DNA of 64,000 bases from assembly GCA_029216955.1 (NCBI GenBank), contig JANAVB010015600.1:24785010-24849009 (forward strand), read 5' to 3'. How positions within the stretch are numbered: position 1 is the first letter of the stretch; each line of letters opens with the position of its first letter. Under the pieces are notes generated by a model that ran no database searches, was not told where the DNA came from, and worked only from the letters and a program-made list of their open reading frames with translations. Source of the stretch: Iris pallida (taxonomy: Eukaryota; Streptophyta; Magnoliopsida; Asparagales; Iridaceae). The position numbers and the translations under genes were made by a program. Below are positions 21,301 through 32,042 of the stretch, one piece after another.

Positions 21301-24187
21301 GGTTGACCTGAGCCAGATATGCATCGGTATTTTGGAGTGCATCGCTCAAAGTTGTACGAACATCCTTTGAGAGCCTCAGGAGTTCAAATAAGGACAATTT
21401 GGCCGGTGTATTGGCCAATTGCGCCAAGATGTCAAAGTTGTAGGGCCTTTTCAGCCCCTGAGGTGTCTCTTTTCGGAGGGACTTGTCGAAGCGAGTCTCC
21501 TTCGGCCCAGGCTTGTCGGTCGTCGAAGGATGAGAAGGCCCTGGTGCGTCAGCAGTGGTTGGTGGATGATCTTCAGTCGAGTTCTTAGCCACAGGTTGGG
21601 ATTGTACGCCAGATCGGGTAACGACAGCCGTGGCTTCTTCAGCATCTGCCGAGATTGTGCGGCAGAATCTAACTTTTCCATCCTTCTTCTTGTGAATAGA
21701 AGGCGGAGTGGACTGAGTCACTTCAGGTACCAGGTCCAGATGGACCCACATGATTTCCCCCATAATGTGGTGAGGGGCACTAGACCAGCAGCTTGATCCC
21801 GAGCAGGCGAAAGATTAGCAATCTCCATCGTCGCCAGAGGGATGGGTACCACCCCGTCTTGATTCTCTGTTGGAGGGAATCTGCCGAACTGTACGGATAC
21901 CATATTGGCTGCTACGGTCACCTCTTCGAAGTCGATGGCCAGAGCGTTCGAATCGATGAGATTTTGGATGTATCATTTCAGTTGGTAGCACTCCTGTGTA
22001 GCATGGTGGACGTAGCGGTGGTAATGGCAGAACTTCGGGTTCTCCAGATCTGTTGGTCGAGGTTCCCGTCTTGGTGGAGGGAGCTGAATTCTGTCTCCTT
22101 GTATGAGCATGTCCAAGATGGGCTTGACGTGGCTGTCTTCGAAGGAGTAAGTGATTTGTGGCCATTGTTTGTCTGCCGGTTTTGACTCAGGTTTCTGGGC
22201 TGTGTCGGCCACCATAGCTTGCTTGCCCCTGTTGTCCCGATTGTTGGAGGCACTACCCCCATTGTCGTTGTTGGTATTGGAACGCTTGCCCTTGTTCTCT
22301 CCCTCCGAGATGTGTAATCCCAGTTGGCGAGCCTTCTTCAACCGTTCTTCGGCACTAGTGGCACTGATGATGAACGTCTTCCAGTCCTTGAATTGACTTT
22401 CGCCCATCCAGAGACTGATTGTTGGGAGCAATCTCTTTTGGCAAATTTTAATCAAGGAGGAATTCGGGTTACCGGACGGCAACTTCATTGCGGTTTGGCG
22501 AAACCGCTCAATGTAGTTCCTTGTCAGCTCCTTCTCCCCTTGGACGACGTCCATGAGAGTGGACATTGTGATGTCCTGTCCTACTTCATAGAATCTCTCC
22601 AAGAACATACGCTTGAAGTCGGCGAAGGAGTGGATGGAGTTGTCTGGCAAGTTGCGGTACCAGTCGAAGGCGACCCCTTCCAATGCCTCGATGAATAATC
22701 ATGTGAGGATGGCATCGTCGTGGGACAGATGATCGGTGGTGACCTCGAAGTAAGTGATATACCGACTTGCTGAGGTCTTGCCATCATAGGGATTGATGTT
22801 GAACGGCTTATATCTTGGTGGGAAGGGAACATCCCTCCATGCAGCAGGGTATGGTTGCCATATTCTGAGGTCTTGAGAGGTTTCTCGAGCGTGAAACATG
22901 GCTCGGAGCTCCTGGACCTCTCTTCTCGATTCCCTGGCATCATCTGCAGTGGTGGGAGCCATTATTTCAGAAGGATTGTTGCCCGGGTTCGGTGCCGCTG
23001 AGTTCGAGTCCGCATTGACCGCGGGACCCACGCTTGTTTGGCAAGGTGTCCCTCCTTGCAGAGTTGGAAGAGCCGCTTTGATTTCATCCACAGACTTGAC
23101 CAAGGCCTGCAGTATAGCCTCCAGAGTGTCGATGTGTTGGCGATCACTGGAGCCCCTTTGGTTGCTATCCGTCATAAACACCGTCCTTACATGAGGAGAG
23201 ATGGAAGGGATGGTGGAAGACATGCCTTCCGAGTCATACCCATGTACCGAGAAGTCATTGGGGTATGTGGGAATGTTCTCTTCTGGTTCGGACTCGGAGG
23301 GAATAGTACCCCAAGCTTCAGAGCTTGCTTCATCTTGAGAGTCATGGACGTCTTCGGGGACGTCGGCATCTGACGTGTCGGATGGGAGAGTTGTTTCCTT
23401 GGGCTCGTCTCCTTGGAACATCGGATTATCGTGGATGTTCGGAGGAGTGCTACCCCCAGTTCCAGCAACCCCCAGTGATGTGGACGACGAATCTCCCACT
23501 GTAGCAGATTTCGTCTTTGAACGGGTGCCTTGGAAAACTCCGGTAGTGGACAACCGTTTAGACGACAGTTTCTTAGCTGTAGTGGTTGATATCTTTGGGC
23601 TGGAGCTGCTGGTCTTCTTTTCTCTTCCCTCGGTGGGGATTTTCTGAGTAGAATTGCAGAAGACAACAGGAGGCGCCTCGTCATCTGAGCTTGGTCGTTG
23701 CAGCCTTTGGAAGACGGACGGCGGGTCTTCTTTTACTGTCGCGTTGTTGTAACAGCAATTGACGATGATCTGGGTGCAGTGATGTCCATATGAGGACTCT
23801 TTGCACGCCGAGGCCCCTTCTCTTTCCTTGCGTTTACGCAAGTCAGATGGGTCCGGATAGACCATGTTTGCTTCCTGGATTTTGGAAGACTTTTGGAAAC
23901 CTCTCTGTCCATTTGCCGTCGGGGGCTGGACTCGAGTGGCTCTGTACAAATTCCCATCAGAGGCCCGTATAACAGTACACGGGACGCTCGGATGGTCAGA
24001 GGTCGGATCAACGGACCGAGTTTGCCAAGCTCGTGCTGCCTTAGACTTCTTCACTCTAGTGCGTAAGGGTACATAGTAGGAAGAGTCTAAGTGGTGCTGG
24101 AGAGAATCAGACATGTCTTCTTGGGAGCACAGGAGATCAGGACCATAGGAGAGATGGTCGAAAACAGAACCACGTGGAATAGGCGTC

Positions 24188-24400
24188 ATGCGGCTGGAAT
24201 CAGCAATCCTCATGCGGCTGGCAATCGTAGCCGCATGGGTCTTCTTTATGCGGCTGGAAACCCCGGCCGCATAAGTATTCTCCATGCGGCTGGAAATCCT
24301 GGCTGCATGAGTATCATGCATTTGGCTAGCAGTTTCAGCCGCATGGTCATCATTCATACGGCTGGCAATCTGGGCTGCATGAGTCTTCGCTTTGCGGCTA
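24188..24400 (-). repeat. 36-bp minisatellite coding a 12-residue repeat in gag
   Basis: The Gag reading frame repeats about five times the pattern THAAxxASRMxx. At DNA level each unit carries ATGCGGC and GCCGCAT in opposite orientations, so the array is a chain of short inverted repeats. The inner element inserted into this same region of the outer copy. Confidence 0.82.
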
Positions 24401-24780
24401 GTGCCCTTGTTCGGTTTCTTCCTGGAGCCCATAGAATCGCTCTTTGCCCCTGCAAGTCCAGCATCGTAGTGATTTCCTCTGCCGAACTTGGGGACAGCAG
24501 AGTCCTCTATGGCTCGAAGTGGGTCCGCGCAAGAGTCACCTTCGCCATCTTGGGTAGTAGAGAGTATCCCATCGAGTGCCTGGGGAGGAGCAAATGATTT
24601 TGGCCTCCACTTTTTGCGAGCCTTCATTGTGCGGGTGCGCTTCTGGACCGGGCCAGCGCTTCCTTCGGAGAGCATTTCTTCGAATGCCTGTTGGTTGAAG
24701 CGGACGACCATCTTCTGTTATGTGGAGCCAAGTTTAGCTGCATCCGATTGCGTCACCAACTCCTCAGCTGTGGAGAAGTT

Positions 24781-24800
24781 TGTCCCCAGCAGAGTCGCCA
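24781..24800 (-). other. Primer-binding site of Tat-inner
   Basis: The minus strand reads TGGCGACTCTGCTGGGGACA, starting three bases (CGA) after the LTR end. The TGGCGACTC...GGGGA pattern matches the 3' end type of plant tRNA-Arg, the primer usually assigned to Tat/Ogre elements. The same site occurs at 26637-26618 and 49648-49666. It lies inside the gag reading frame. Confidence 0.8.
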
Positions 24801-24803
24801 TCG

Positions 24804-26165
24804 TGTTTGCCATGAAATATAAAAGAGCAGAACAATTATCGGAGGACTGGACTTTTACTTCGCGTTACAAACTCGCTTGTACAAAGAAAGCCTAGGGACG
24901 AAAGCCTAGGTACAGCAGACTAAGTACAATTGTTTATTTTAGATTCTGGGGGGTGACGATAGAGGCTCGGTAAGGCGACGGCAGCCCTGCCTTACTCCTT
25001 GGACGATCGGTATGCAGCCTTGGCTCCAGAAAATTGCTCGACGTTGAAGAAATGCTATCTTTGCTCTCTCTCTCTCTGCTCTTTTTCTCCAAGTCTTCTA
25101 ATGCTCTCTGATCTCGAAAAAGGATCTCTCTGGTCGTGCTCTCTCCCTTGTATATCTTGCAAGGGAATAGCACCTTGCTATTTAAAGGAATGGGGTGTGA
25201 TCATTAGGGTTTGCAATGATTGCTTCCTTGAGATGGCGGCGGCCTGTGGATTGGTCAATCTGGGCCATTAGTTTTAAGTGTGACAAATCTGGACCATTAA
25301 GTGTAGATTACACCAAATCTCATCAGTAATTAATGCTGATTGGAATGAATCTTCGTGATGACGATTTGCTGATATCTGCGAATCTGGATGAATAAGTTTA
25401 ATTCATTCTCCTGCCACGTGTCCCAGATAGTTAGGATTTGACCCAATCTTTGATTACAGTAAATCTGGAAAATTAATTGGCTTTATGACACATGTCCTGA
25501 GAGTCACGGAGGGGATCTGAACCGCATAAAGCTTGAGCCGTAGAAGGTTTGGGCCGCATAAGGTTTGGGCCACGTGTCAGGACTGCTTGGGTAGTGGCCC
25601 CCCCTCGAACCTTCGAACCATATGATGGGTAGTGAGCCGCATGGAGATGATCCTTGCGAGCCGCATAGGGATGCATCTGCCTGAGCCGTATGGAAATGGT
25701 CCTCTTGAAACGCATGGGGAGGCCTCCACTTGAGCCGCATGAGACTGTTTCGGCCTGAGCTGTATAGGGCGGCTCCATTCTGAACCGCATGAGAAGTCTT
25801 CGTTCGAGCCGCATACGAACGCCCACGTGGCAAGGCCACGTGGCATTTTATGGATCTCGGGGGATTATGTCAGAGATCTCTTTCTCTTCCCTAGGTGTCA
25901 GTCATTATGACAGAGTCATAATTACCTCTTTTGTGTCAGGGCTGTCACTTTTTCAGAGTTGTCAGCCGTCAAAGTAATTAATGCAGCATGGGGCGGAGGA
26001 GAGGACTGTCAAGCCACGTGTCTTCTGAGCCGTATGGAATGTCTCAGGCCGCATAGTCCTTTGTGCCGCATGACTCCCTGAGCCGTATGGATTTTCTGTG
26101 CCGTATGGGCTATCTGAGCCGCATGGGATTCCCTGGCCGCATGGATCATTTTCTATGCTTCTACA
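24804..26165 (-). repeat. 5' LTR of Tat-inner
   Basis: The 1362-bp partner of 8465-9805 starts TGTAGAAGC at 26165 and ends GGCAAACA at 24804. It differs from the 3' LTR by scattered substitutions and a short local duplication near 25530-25570. The TATA motif is weakened (CTTTAAATAG, 25187-25178). G-boxes occur near 25420, 25570, 25830 and 26015. TGAGC follows at 26166-26170. Confidence 0.93.
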
Positions 26166-26650
26166 TGAGCATCCTCCATGCGGCTGACAGTTCTGGCCGC
26201 ATGGGCCTTCTGTCTGTGGCAGGGTTTTGTGGCCGCATGAGTCTTCGTGCGGCTGGCGCCATTCTGTGAAGAGTTACCCTTTGCCCCTGCAAGTCCAGCA
26301 TCGTAGTATTTTTCTCTGCCAGACTTGGGGACAACAGAGTCCTCTATGGTCTGAAGTAGGGTCGCCTGCGAGACTTCTCCGCCGCCCTGGGCAACAGAGA
26401 GTACTTCCTCGAGAGCTTGGGGATGAGCGAATGATTTGGGCCTCCACTCCCTGCGGGCCTTCTTCGTGTGGGCTCGTCGCTGTACCGGGCCAGCGCTCCC
26501 GTCGGAGAGCATTTCTTCAAACGTCTGCTGGTCGAACCGGGCGACCAGCATCTGTTGAGTGGAGCCAAGTTTGGCTGCGTCCGATTGCGTCACCAACTCC
26601 TCAGCCGTGGAGAAGTTAGTCCCCAGCAGAGTCGCCATCGTGTTTGCCAT
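26166..26650 (-). pseudogene. Gag N-terminus of Tat-outer, cut by Tat-inner
   Basis: The frame starts at ATG 26650, inside the LTR, or at 26638, overlapping the PBS. It runs about 160 residues (starting MANTMATLLGT) until the inner LTR. It is open and close to the inner and Tat-B Gag N-termini. The continuation is at 8464 and below. At the PBS the minus strand reads TGGCGACTCTGCTGGGGACT (26637-26618). Confidence 0.88.
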
Positions 26651-28149
26651 TAATTATAAAAGAACAGAACAGTTTTATGGAAGGACTGGACTTTTACTTC
26701 ATAACACAAACTCGCTCGTACAAAGAAAGCCTAGGGACGAAAACCTAGGTACAGCAATCTAAGTACAATTGTTTAGTTTTTCTAGGGGGTGACGGTACAG
26801 GCTCGGAAAAGCGACGGCAGCTCTGCCTTACTCCTTGGACGATCGGACGTTGCCTTGGCTCTGATGAAGAGATGCTCTCGGAATGTGTGGGGAGACTCTT
26901 CTGTGCGTGCCTTGTTCTCTCTGTGTATCCAGCCCGGGGGTTTTTTCCAGACTTCTCTCCTCTCCTCCTTTTTGTAAGGGAATGGCACCTTGCTATTTAT
27001 AGGAGTGGGGTGTGATCATTAGGGTTTGCAATTATTGCCCATTAAAAAGTCGGCGGTTTGGAGATTAATTACCATTTTCCTTGATCTTGCTTTGTTGGCA
27101 ATTAATCTGGGCCGTTAATCTTGATTGCAACAAATCTGGGCAGTTAATGTTGATTGTGCCAAATTCGTATGGGCAATTAATGTTGATTGCCACGAATCTT
27201 CGTGATTTGTTATAACAAACTCGGATCTCTTGCCACGTGTTCAATCTGCTTGATTGCAATAAATCTAATTTGATTCGGGTAATTATGATGATTGTACTAA
27301 ATCAGGTTGTTAGGATTTGTTGATAAATCTTGATTGATTTGGTGCCACGTGTCCAACCATCATTGTGCTGCGAGCCGTAGGGACACGGGGGAAACTGATC
27401 TTCTGCCACGTGTCCTAACCACGAGCCACAGGGACAGGGTGTCTTGACAGAGCCGCATGAGGGTGGCTTCTCAGGATTTAAATCGCATGAAGGTGGCAGC
27501 CGCAAAGGTGTGGCCTCCGAAATCTGAGCCGCATTAGAGTGGTTTTCCACTGAACCGCATAAGCCTGGCCACGTGTCAAGGCTGCATGGGCGTGGCCACT
27601 CAGCATTTGAGCCGCATGGAGATGGTCTCCATGATCCGAGCCACATGAGAGTAGCGGCCGCATGGGGGTGGCTTCTCAGGATTTGAGCCGCATGAAGATG
27701 GCCCCCATGGTCCGAGCCGCATGAGAGTAGCAGCCGCATAGGCGTGGCCTCCACCTGAACCGCATGCGGCTGGCCACGTGTCAAAGCCGTATGGAAGACT
27801 TTGGGATTTGATAGATCGTGCTGTCTATAAAGATTTTCTTTGTTTCCCTAGGAGCACGTCTTTATGTCAGAGTCATCATTGCAGCTTTATGTCAGAGCTA
27901 TCAGTTCACTTTGTCAGAGCTGTCTTGTTGTGTCAGAGCATTAAATGAGGTCGCTGCTTAATGGCTAGCTATAGAGGTGAGCTGCATGAGGCCACGTGGC
28001 TTTTACTCGAGCCGCATGGCTATGTTGGCAACTTTTGAGCCGCATAAAACTCGTGAGCCGCATGAAGCTTTGAGAGATTCTTTGAACCGCATGAGACTCC
28101 CTCTGTTTTGAGCCGCATGGATTTTCCTATTCTTTTCCATGCTTCTACA
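26641..28149 (-). repeat. 5' LTR of Tat-outer
   Basis: The 1509-bp LTR is bounded by TGTAGAAGC-type TG at 28149 and CA at 26641, with a PBS three bases beyond. It is clearly related to, but more diverged from, the inner LTRs. A TATA box lies at 27002-26993. At least six CACGTG-core boxes occur (near 27233, 27343, 27410, 27570, 27775 and 27993), with numerous GCCGCATG motifs. Its outer edge lies inside the copia RNase H coding sequence. Confidence 0.88.
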
Positions 28150-31100
28150 GATGGCGCTTGAGGCCCTTGGTGAACGAATCTGCCAGGTTCTCCTGACTCC
28201 GAACATCAATCACTGCAATAATACCCCTCTTGATGAGATTGTGTACTGCTCTGTGCTTCAACCGCACAGTCCTGTTCTTTCCGTTGAAGAGGTCATTTGA
28301 TGCTACCGTCGCAGTCGTCTGGTTGTAGCAGTATATCGGTATCGCCGGTATTTGTGTCCCAACCACTGAAAGATTATACATGAGCTCCCGAAGCTATTCT
28401 ACTTTCTCAGCTGCGGTATCAAGTATGAAGAACTCTGATTCTATGGATGACCGTGAGAGCATAGTCTGCTTCTTCGACTTCCACGATATAGCAGCTCCAC
28501 CCATAGTGAAAATGAATCCACCTGTGGACCTCTCGCTCTCCACCTCTGAGCACCAGCTAGCATCACTGAAGCCTTCTACTACCGGCGGATCTTCGCTGTA
28601 GTATAGTACATATGTCTGAGTCTTCTTGAGATATCTCATAACCCGTTTCACAGCTTTCCAGTGTTCAACACCTGGGTTGCTCGTGAAACGACTCAGCATT
28701 CCCACGGCTAAAGCTATGTCAGGCCTTGTAGCAGTAGTAGCATACATCAAACTCCCGATTACGCTTGCATACTCCAGCTGCCTGACACTTTTTCTTGAAT
28801 TAGGCTTCAGCTTCATATCACACCTGTACGGCGTATCGATCCCTGGAAGATCTAGATACCCATAACGAGTGATCATTTTTTCAATATAATGAGACTTTGA
28901 CAGCGCTAGTCCAGTGTCTGTCCGGATGATCTTGATTCCTAAGATCACATCAGCTTCCCCCAAGTCCTTCATACTGAACTTGCTCGAGATGAATTTCTTC
29001 GTCTCCGTGACATAACCCATATCCGTACCTAGGATAAGCATGTCGTCCACGTACAGACAAATGATCACACCTCTTCCATCAGCGAACTTCGTGTAAACAC
29101 ATATGTTCGTCTCGCTGACCATGTAGCCATTTGACCTTATAACTTTGTCAAATTTCTCATGCCACATCTTGGGAGCCTGTTTAAGACCGTACAAAGATTT
29201 CATCAACATGTAGACTTTGTCTTCAAGACCCTTGACGACAAATCCCTCTGGCTATTGCATGTAAATCTCTTCGGTTAGCTCGCCATTTAGGAAAGCCGTT
29301 TTCACATCCATCTAATGTATCACCATCATATGTATTGTTGTGAGAGCAATCAGCATTCTGATGGTGGTCATCCGGGCTATTGGAGCATACGTGTCAAAGT
29401 AGTCAATTCCTTGCTTCTGAGAAAATCCCTTGGCTACCAACCTAGCCTTGAATTTGTCAATAGTTCCGTCTGCTTTCATCTTCTTCTTGAAGATCCATTT
29501 GCATCCGATGGGTTTCGCTCCTTCAGGAAGATCAACCAACACCCAAGTGTTATTTGAGTTGATGGAAACAATTTCATTGTCAATCGCCTCCTTCCAGAAA
29601 ACTGCGTCTCTGATCTTCATCGCCTCACCACAGGTAAGCGGATCTGCTTCCACATGATAGGTGACAAAGTCACTTCTGAAGTCCTTCGGCCTCCTCACAC
29701 GCTTAGCTGACGGCTCAGCTTATTCTAGTTCAATCGTTGTTTCAACAATAACGTCTTCTTGGACCACATCTTCATTGAAGACATCAATTTCCTGTGCACC
29801 CTCATTGTTCTCCGATATATCCTCAAGAACAATATTCTTGTGCCTTGCATATTTGTCTTCAAAATATTCTGCGTCGCGAGATTCAGCGATATGATTTGAC
29901 TCAATATCAAGATATCTTCGAGCATCACTCTTCTCGGCATACGCCAAAAAGATCGTCTTAGTAGTCCTTGTCCGAAGCTTCTGAATCTTCAGATATGGAA
30001 GCTTGATATATTCCAGACACCCCCACACTCGAATGACATTCAAGTTAGGTCTGGCCTTGAACCAAAGTTCATGAGGAGTAATGTCTGAAGTTGCATGAGA
30101 CACTCTATTTAAAATAAAAGTGGCCATCAATGCAGCTTCTGTCCAGTTGTACTTAGAAAGACCCGCAGTCAACAACATTGAGTTAATCATTTCTGTTAAC
30201 GTTCTGTTCTTTCTCTCTGCTACTCCGTTTGATTGAGGAGAGTACAAAGCCGTAGTCTCATTGACAATTCTATGTTCTTTGCAGAATGATGCAAATTCAT
30301 GAGACTTGTACTCCCCACCTCGATCACTTCTTATTCTTTTGAGTTGTTGTCCAGTTTGCCGCTGAGCTTCAGCCCTAAACTCCTTGAACTTCTCGAATGC
30401 TTCATCTTTAGCCTTCAACAAGTAGACGAACGCATACTTTGAGAATTCATCGATGAAAGTTATGAAATACTTTATTCCGGCCTTTGTAGAGAATTGTTTG
30501 AAGTCACAGATATCAGAGTGTACCAACTCCAGAAGATCTGTACTTCGATTAACCCGAGGAAAGGGTTTCCTTGTAATCTTTGTTTGAGCACAAACTTTAC
30601 ATTTTTCTACCTTACCCCCACACTTGGAGATAAGCCCTAGAGTAGACATTCTGTTTATTCGTTTACAATGAACATGTCCTAGTTTATTATGCCACAACTC
30701 AAAAGTATAAGCAGAAGGAGTAATTGTATTAATAACATTGGACTGATTTACAAGCTATATTTTGAACATTCCTTCGGTATAAAAAGCTTTTCCAAAATAT
30801 GTTCCCTTAATAGACATCACCATCTGGCCAGCATTGATGTCCATCCTGAGGACTGCGTTGCAGAGTAGGCCTCCTAAGATCAGGTTCTTGGCGATAGCAG
30901 GTACGTGCTTCACGCCTTGAAGCGTCAGAGACTCGCCAGAAGTCAGCTTCAATACCACCATCCCAATCCCGAGCACTTCAGCTTGTGCCTGGTTCGCCAC
31001 CATAACCACTTCAGAAGTAGGTGTGTAGGTGGTGAACCACTCCTTGCTGGAGCAGACATGGCAGGTGGCTCCAGTGTCTACCCACCAATCAGAGTCAGTC

Positions 31101-32020
31101 TCTACCGCATCAACGTGCACAATCATAGCAACAACGTCAGTGATCATAGATACCTTACTAGGCTCTCCTTGCTCTGATTGCTTGGTCTTTGCTTTGCATT
31201 CACTCTTGAAGTGGCCCTTCTTGCCACACTTGAAGCAAGCCAAATGAGACTTTGGCTTCTTTTGCTTGAAAGAAGTTTCCTTGACTCTCAGATTATCAGG
31301 GTCCTTCTTCTTACTGTGGGAAGCCGTCTGCTTTCCACTTGGTTCCCTTGTATGAACCAGATTGGCGTTAGCCAATTGCTTAGACAGTGCGTCCACCTTC
31401 AGTTAAGCCCGTATCTGGTCCTCAACATAGATTTCCTGTAGGAGATCTTTAAGGCTGATCTCAAGCTTCTTCCTATGCATGTTTGTATAGAACTTACTCC
31501 ATCCAGTGGGGAGCTTCGAGACAATCCCTCTAACAACAAACTTGTCGGGGAGGGGCATCGTATCGTCTTCCAGCTTCTGTCACAGCTTCAAAAATTCTTT
31601 CATCTGCGGCAACATGGACTTCTCGTTCTCAAAGAGCCATTTGTGATATTTTTAAACCACAAATATCTTGCTCCTATTTTTGTCTTCTTCGTACAGTTTC
31701 TCCAGAGACTCCCATATGTCTCTGGCAATAGTCTTCTTACTATAGGATTCTGCTAGGGAATCCTCCATAGCATTCAGGATAAGCAGCCTGCAAATACTAT
31801 TCTTCCTTCTCCACTTGGCCTGAAGTTTAGTAGCTGCAGTGATTGCGGCAGCAGACCCAGTATCTGGAATAGTAGGTTCCTCTTCAAGAAGCACGTGATC
31901 AACGTCTCTGAGTTGAAGAGTGAGATAAACCTTCCTCTTCCAGACTTGATAATGCTCTCCATCAAACTTTTCTAACTTACAAAAGTCAGTATTGAGGAGT
32001 GAAGCATTAAAGTTTTCCAT
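28150..32020 (-). pseudogene. Copia gag-pol polyprotein, stop codons only
   Basis: A single frame runs about 1290 codons without any frameshift. Gag starts MENFNASLLNTDFCKLEKFD. The zinc knuckle is CFKCGKKGHFKSEC. The protease has 'WWVDTGATCHVC'. Integrase shows 'WHNKLGHVHCKRI', 'CKVCAQTK', 'HSDICDF', 'RSDRGGEY' and 'SPQSNGVAERKNRT'. RT shows 'GCKWIFKKKMKADGTIDKFKARLVAKGF'-type residues around 29500 and the catalytic 'CLYVDDMLI'. RNase H shows 'SDASWCSE' and ends 'ENLADSFTKGLKRHL' at the junction. About eight in-frame stops interrupt it (for example near 31652, 31597, 31403, 30755, 29720, 29312, 29255 and 28392), several at positions expected to be CAG, CAA or TGG. All catalytic motifs remain. 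Confidence 0.92.
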
Positions 32021-32042
32021 CGTAGGAATTTAGCTTTGAGTT

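Larger units (their letters stand above)
21301..24813 (-). pseudogene. Gag of Tat-inner
   Basis: The particle protein, about 1050 residues. The first ATG (24813) lies inside the LTR. A second (24801) overlaps the PBS. An N-terminal extension of about 540 residues includes a 12-residue tandem repeat and the conserved 'HHCTQIIVNCCYNNATV'. The capsid-like domain follows ('FDWYRNLPDN', 'ELTRNYIERFRQTAMKLP', 22683-22300). Next comes an atypical zinc-knuckle-like 'FCHYHRYVHHATQECYQLK' near 21980, as in other Tat Gags. Breaks are a TAA at 24720-24718, a TGA at about 22699 (CGA in the outer copy), a stop at 21973, and a one-base deletion near 21760. The C-terminal part up to the protease is open (21763 downward). 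Confidence 0.88.
8465..26165 (-). mobile_element. Tat-inner: full-length 17.7-kb Ty3/gypsy Tat retrotransposon
   Basis: A complete but decayed LTR retrotransposon on the minus strand. Its order is 5' LTR (26165-24804), PBS, gag, protease, linker, reverse transcriptase, RNase H, a second archaeal-type RNase H, integrase, two tandem-repeat arrays, a spliced gene on the opposite strand, PPT and 3' LTR (9805-8465). It is flanked by TGAGC on both sides. Two RNase H domains and extra antisense genes downstream of integrase are known traits of the plant Tat lineage (Ogre, Retand and Grande relatives). It sits inside gag of an older relative. The two LTRs differ by scattered substitutions and small indels, for example 3 differences in the first 120 aligned bases, so the insertion is not recent. 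Confidence 0.93.

Noticed and set aside
8465..28149. Tandem array of elements sharing LTRs (recombination product)
   Set aside because: The TGAGC duplicates and the continuity of the split gag show a nested insertion instead.
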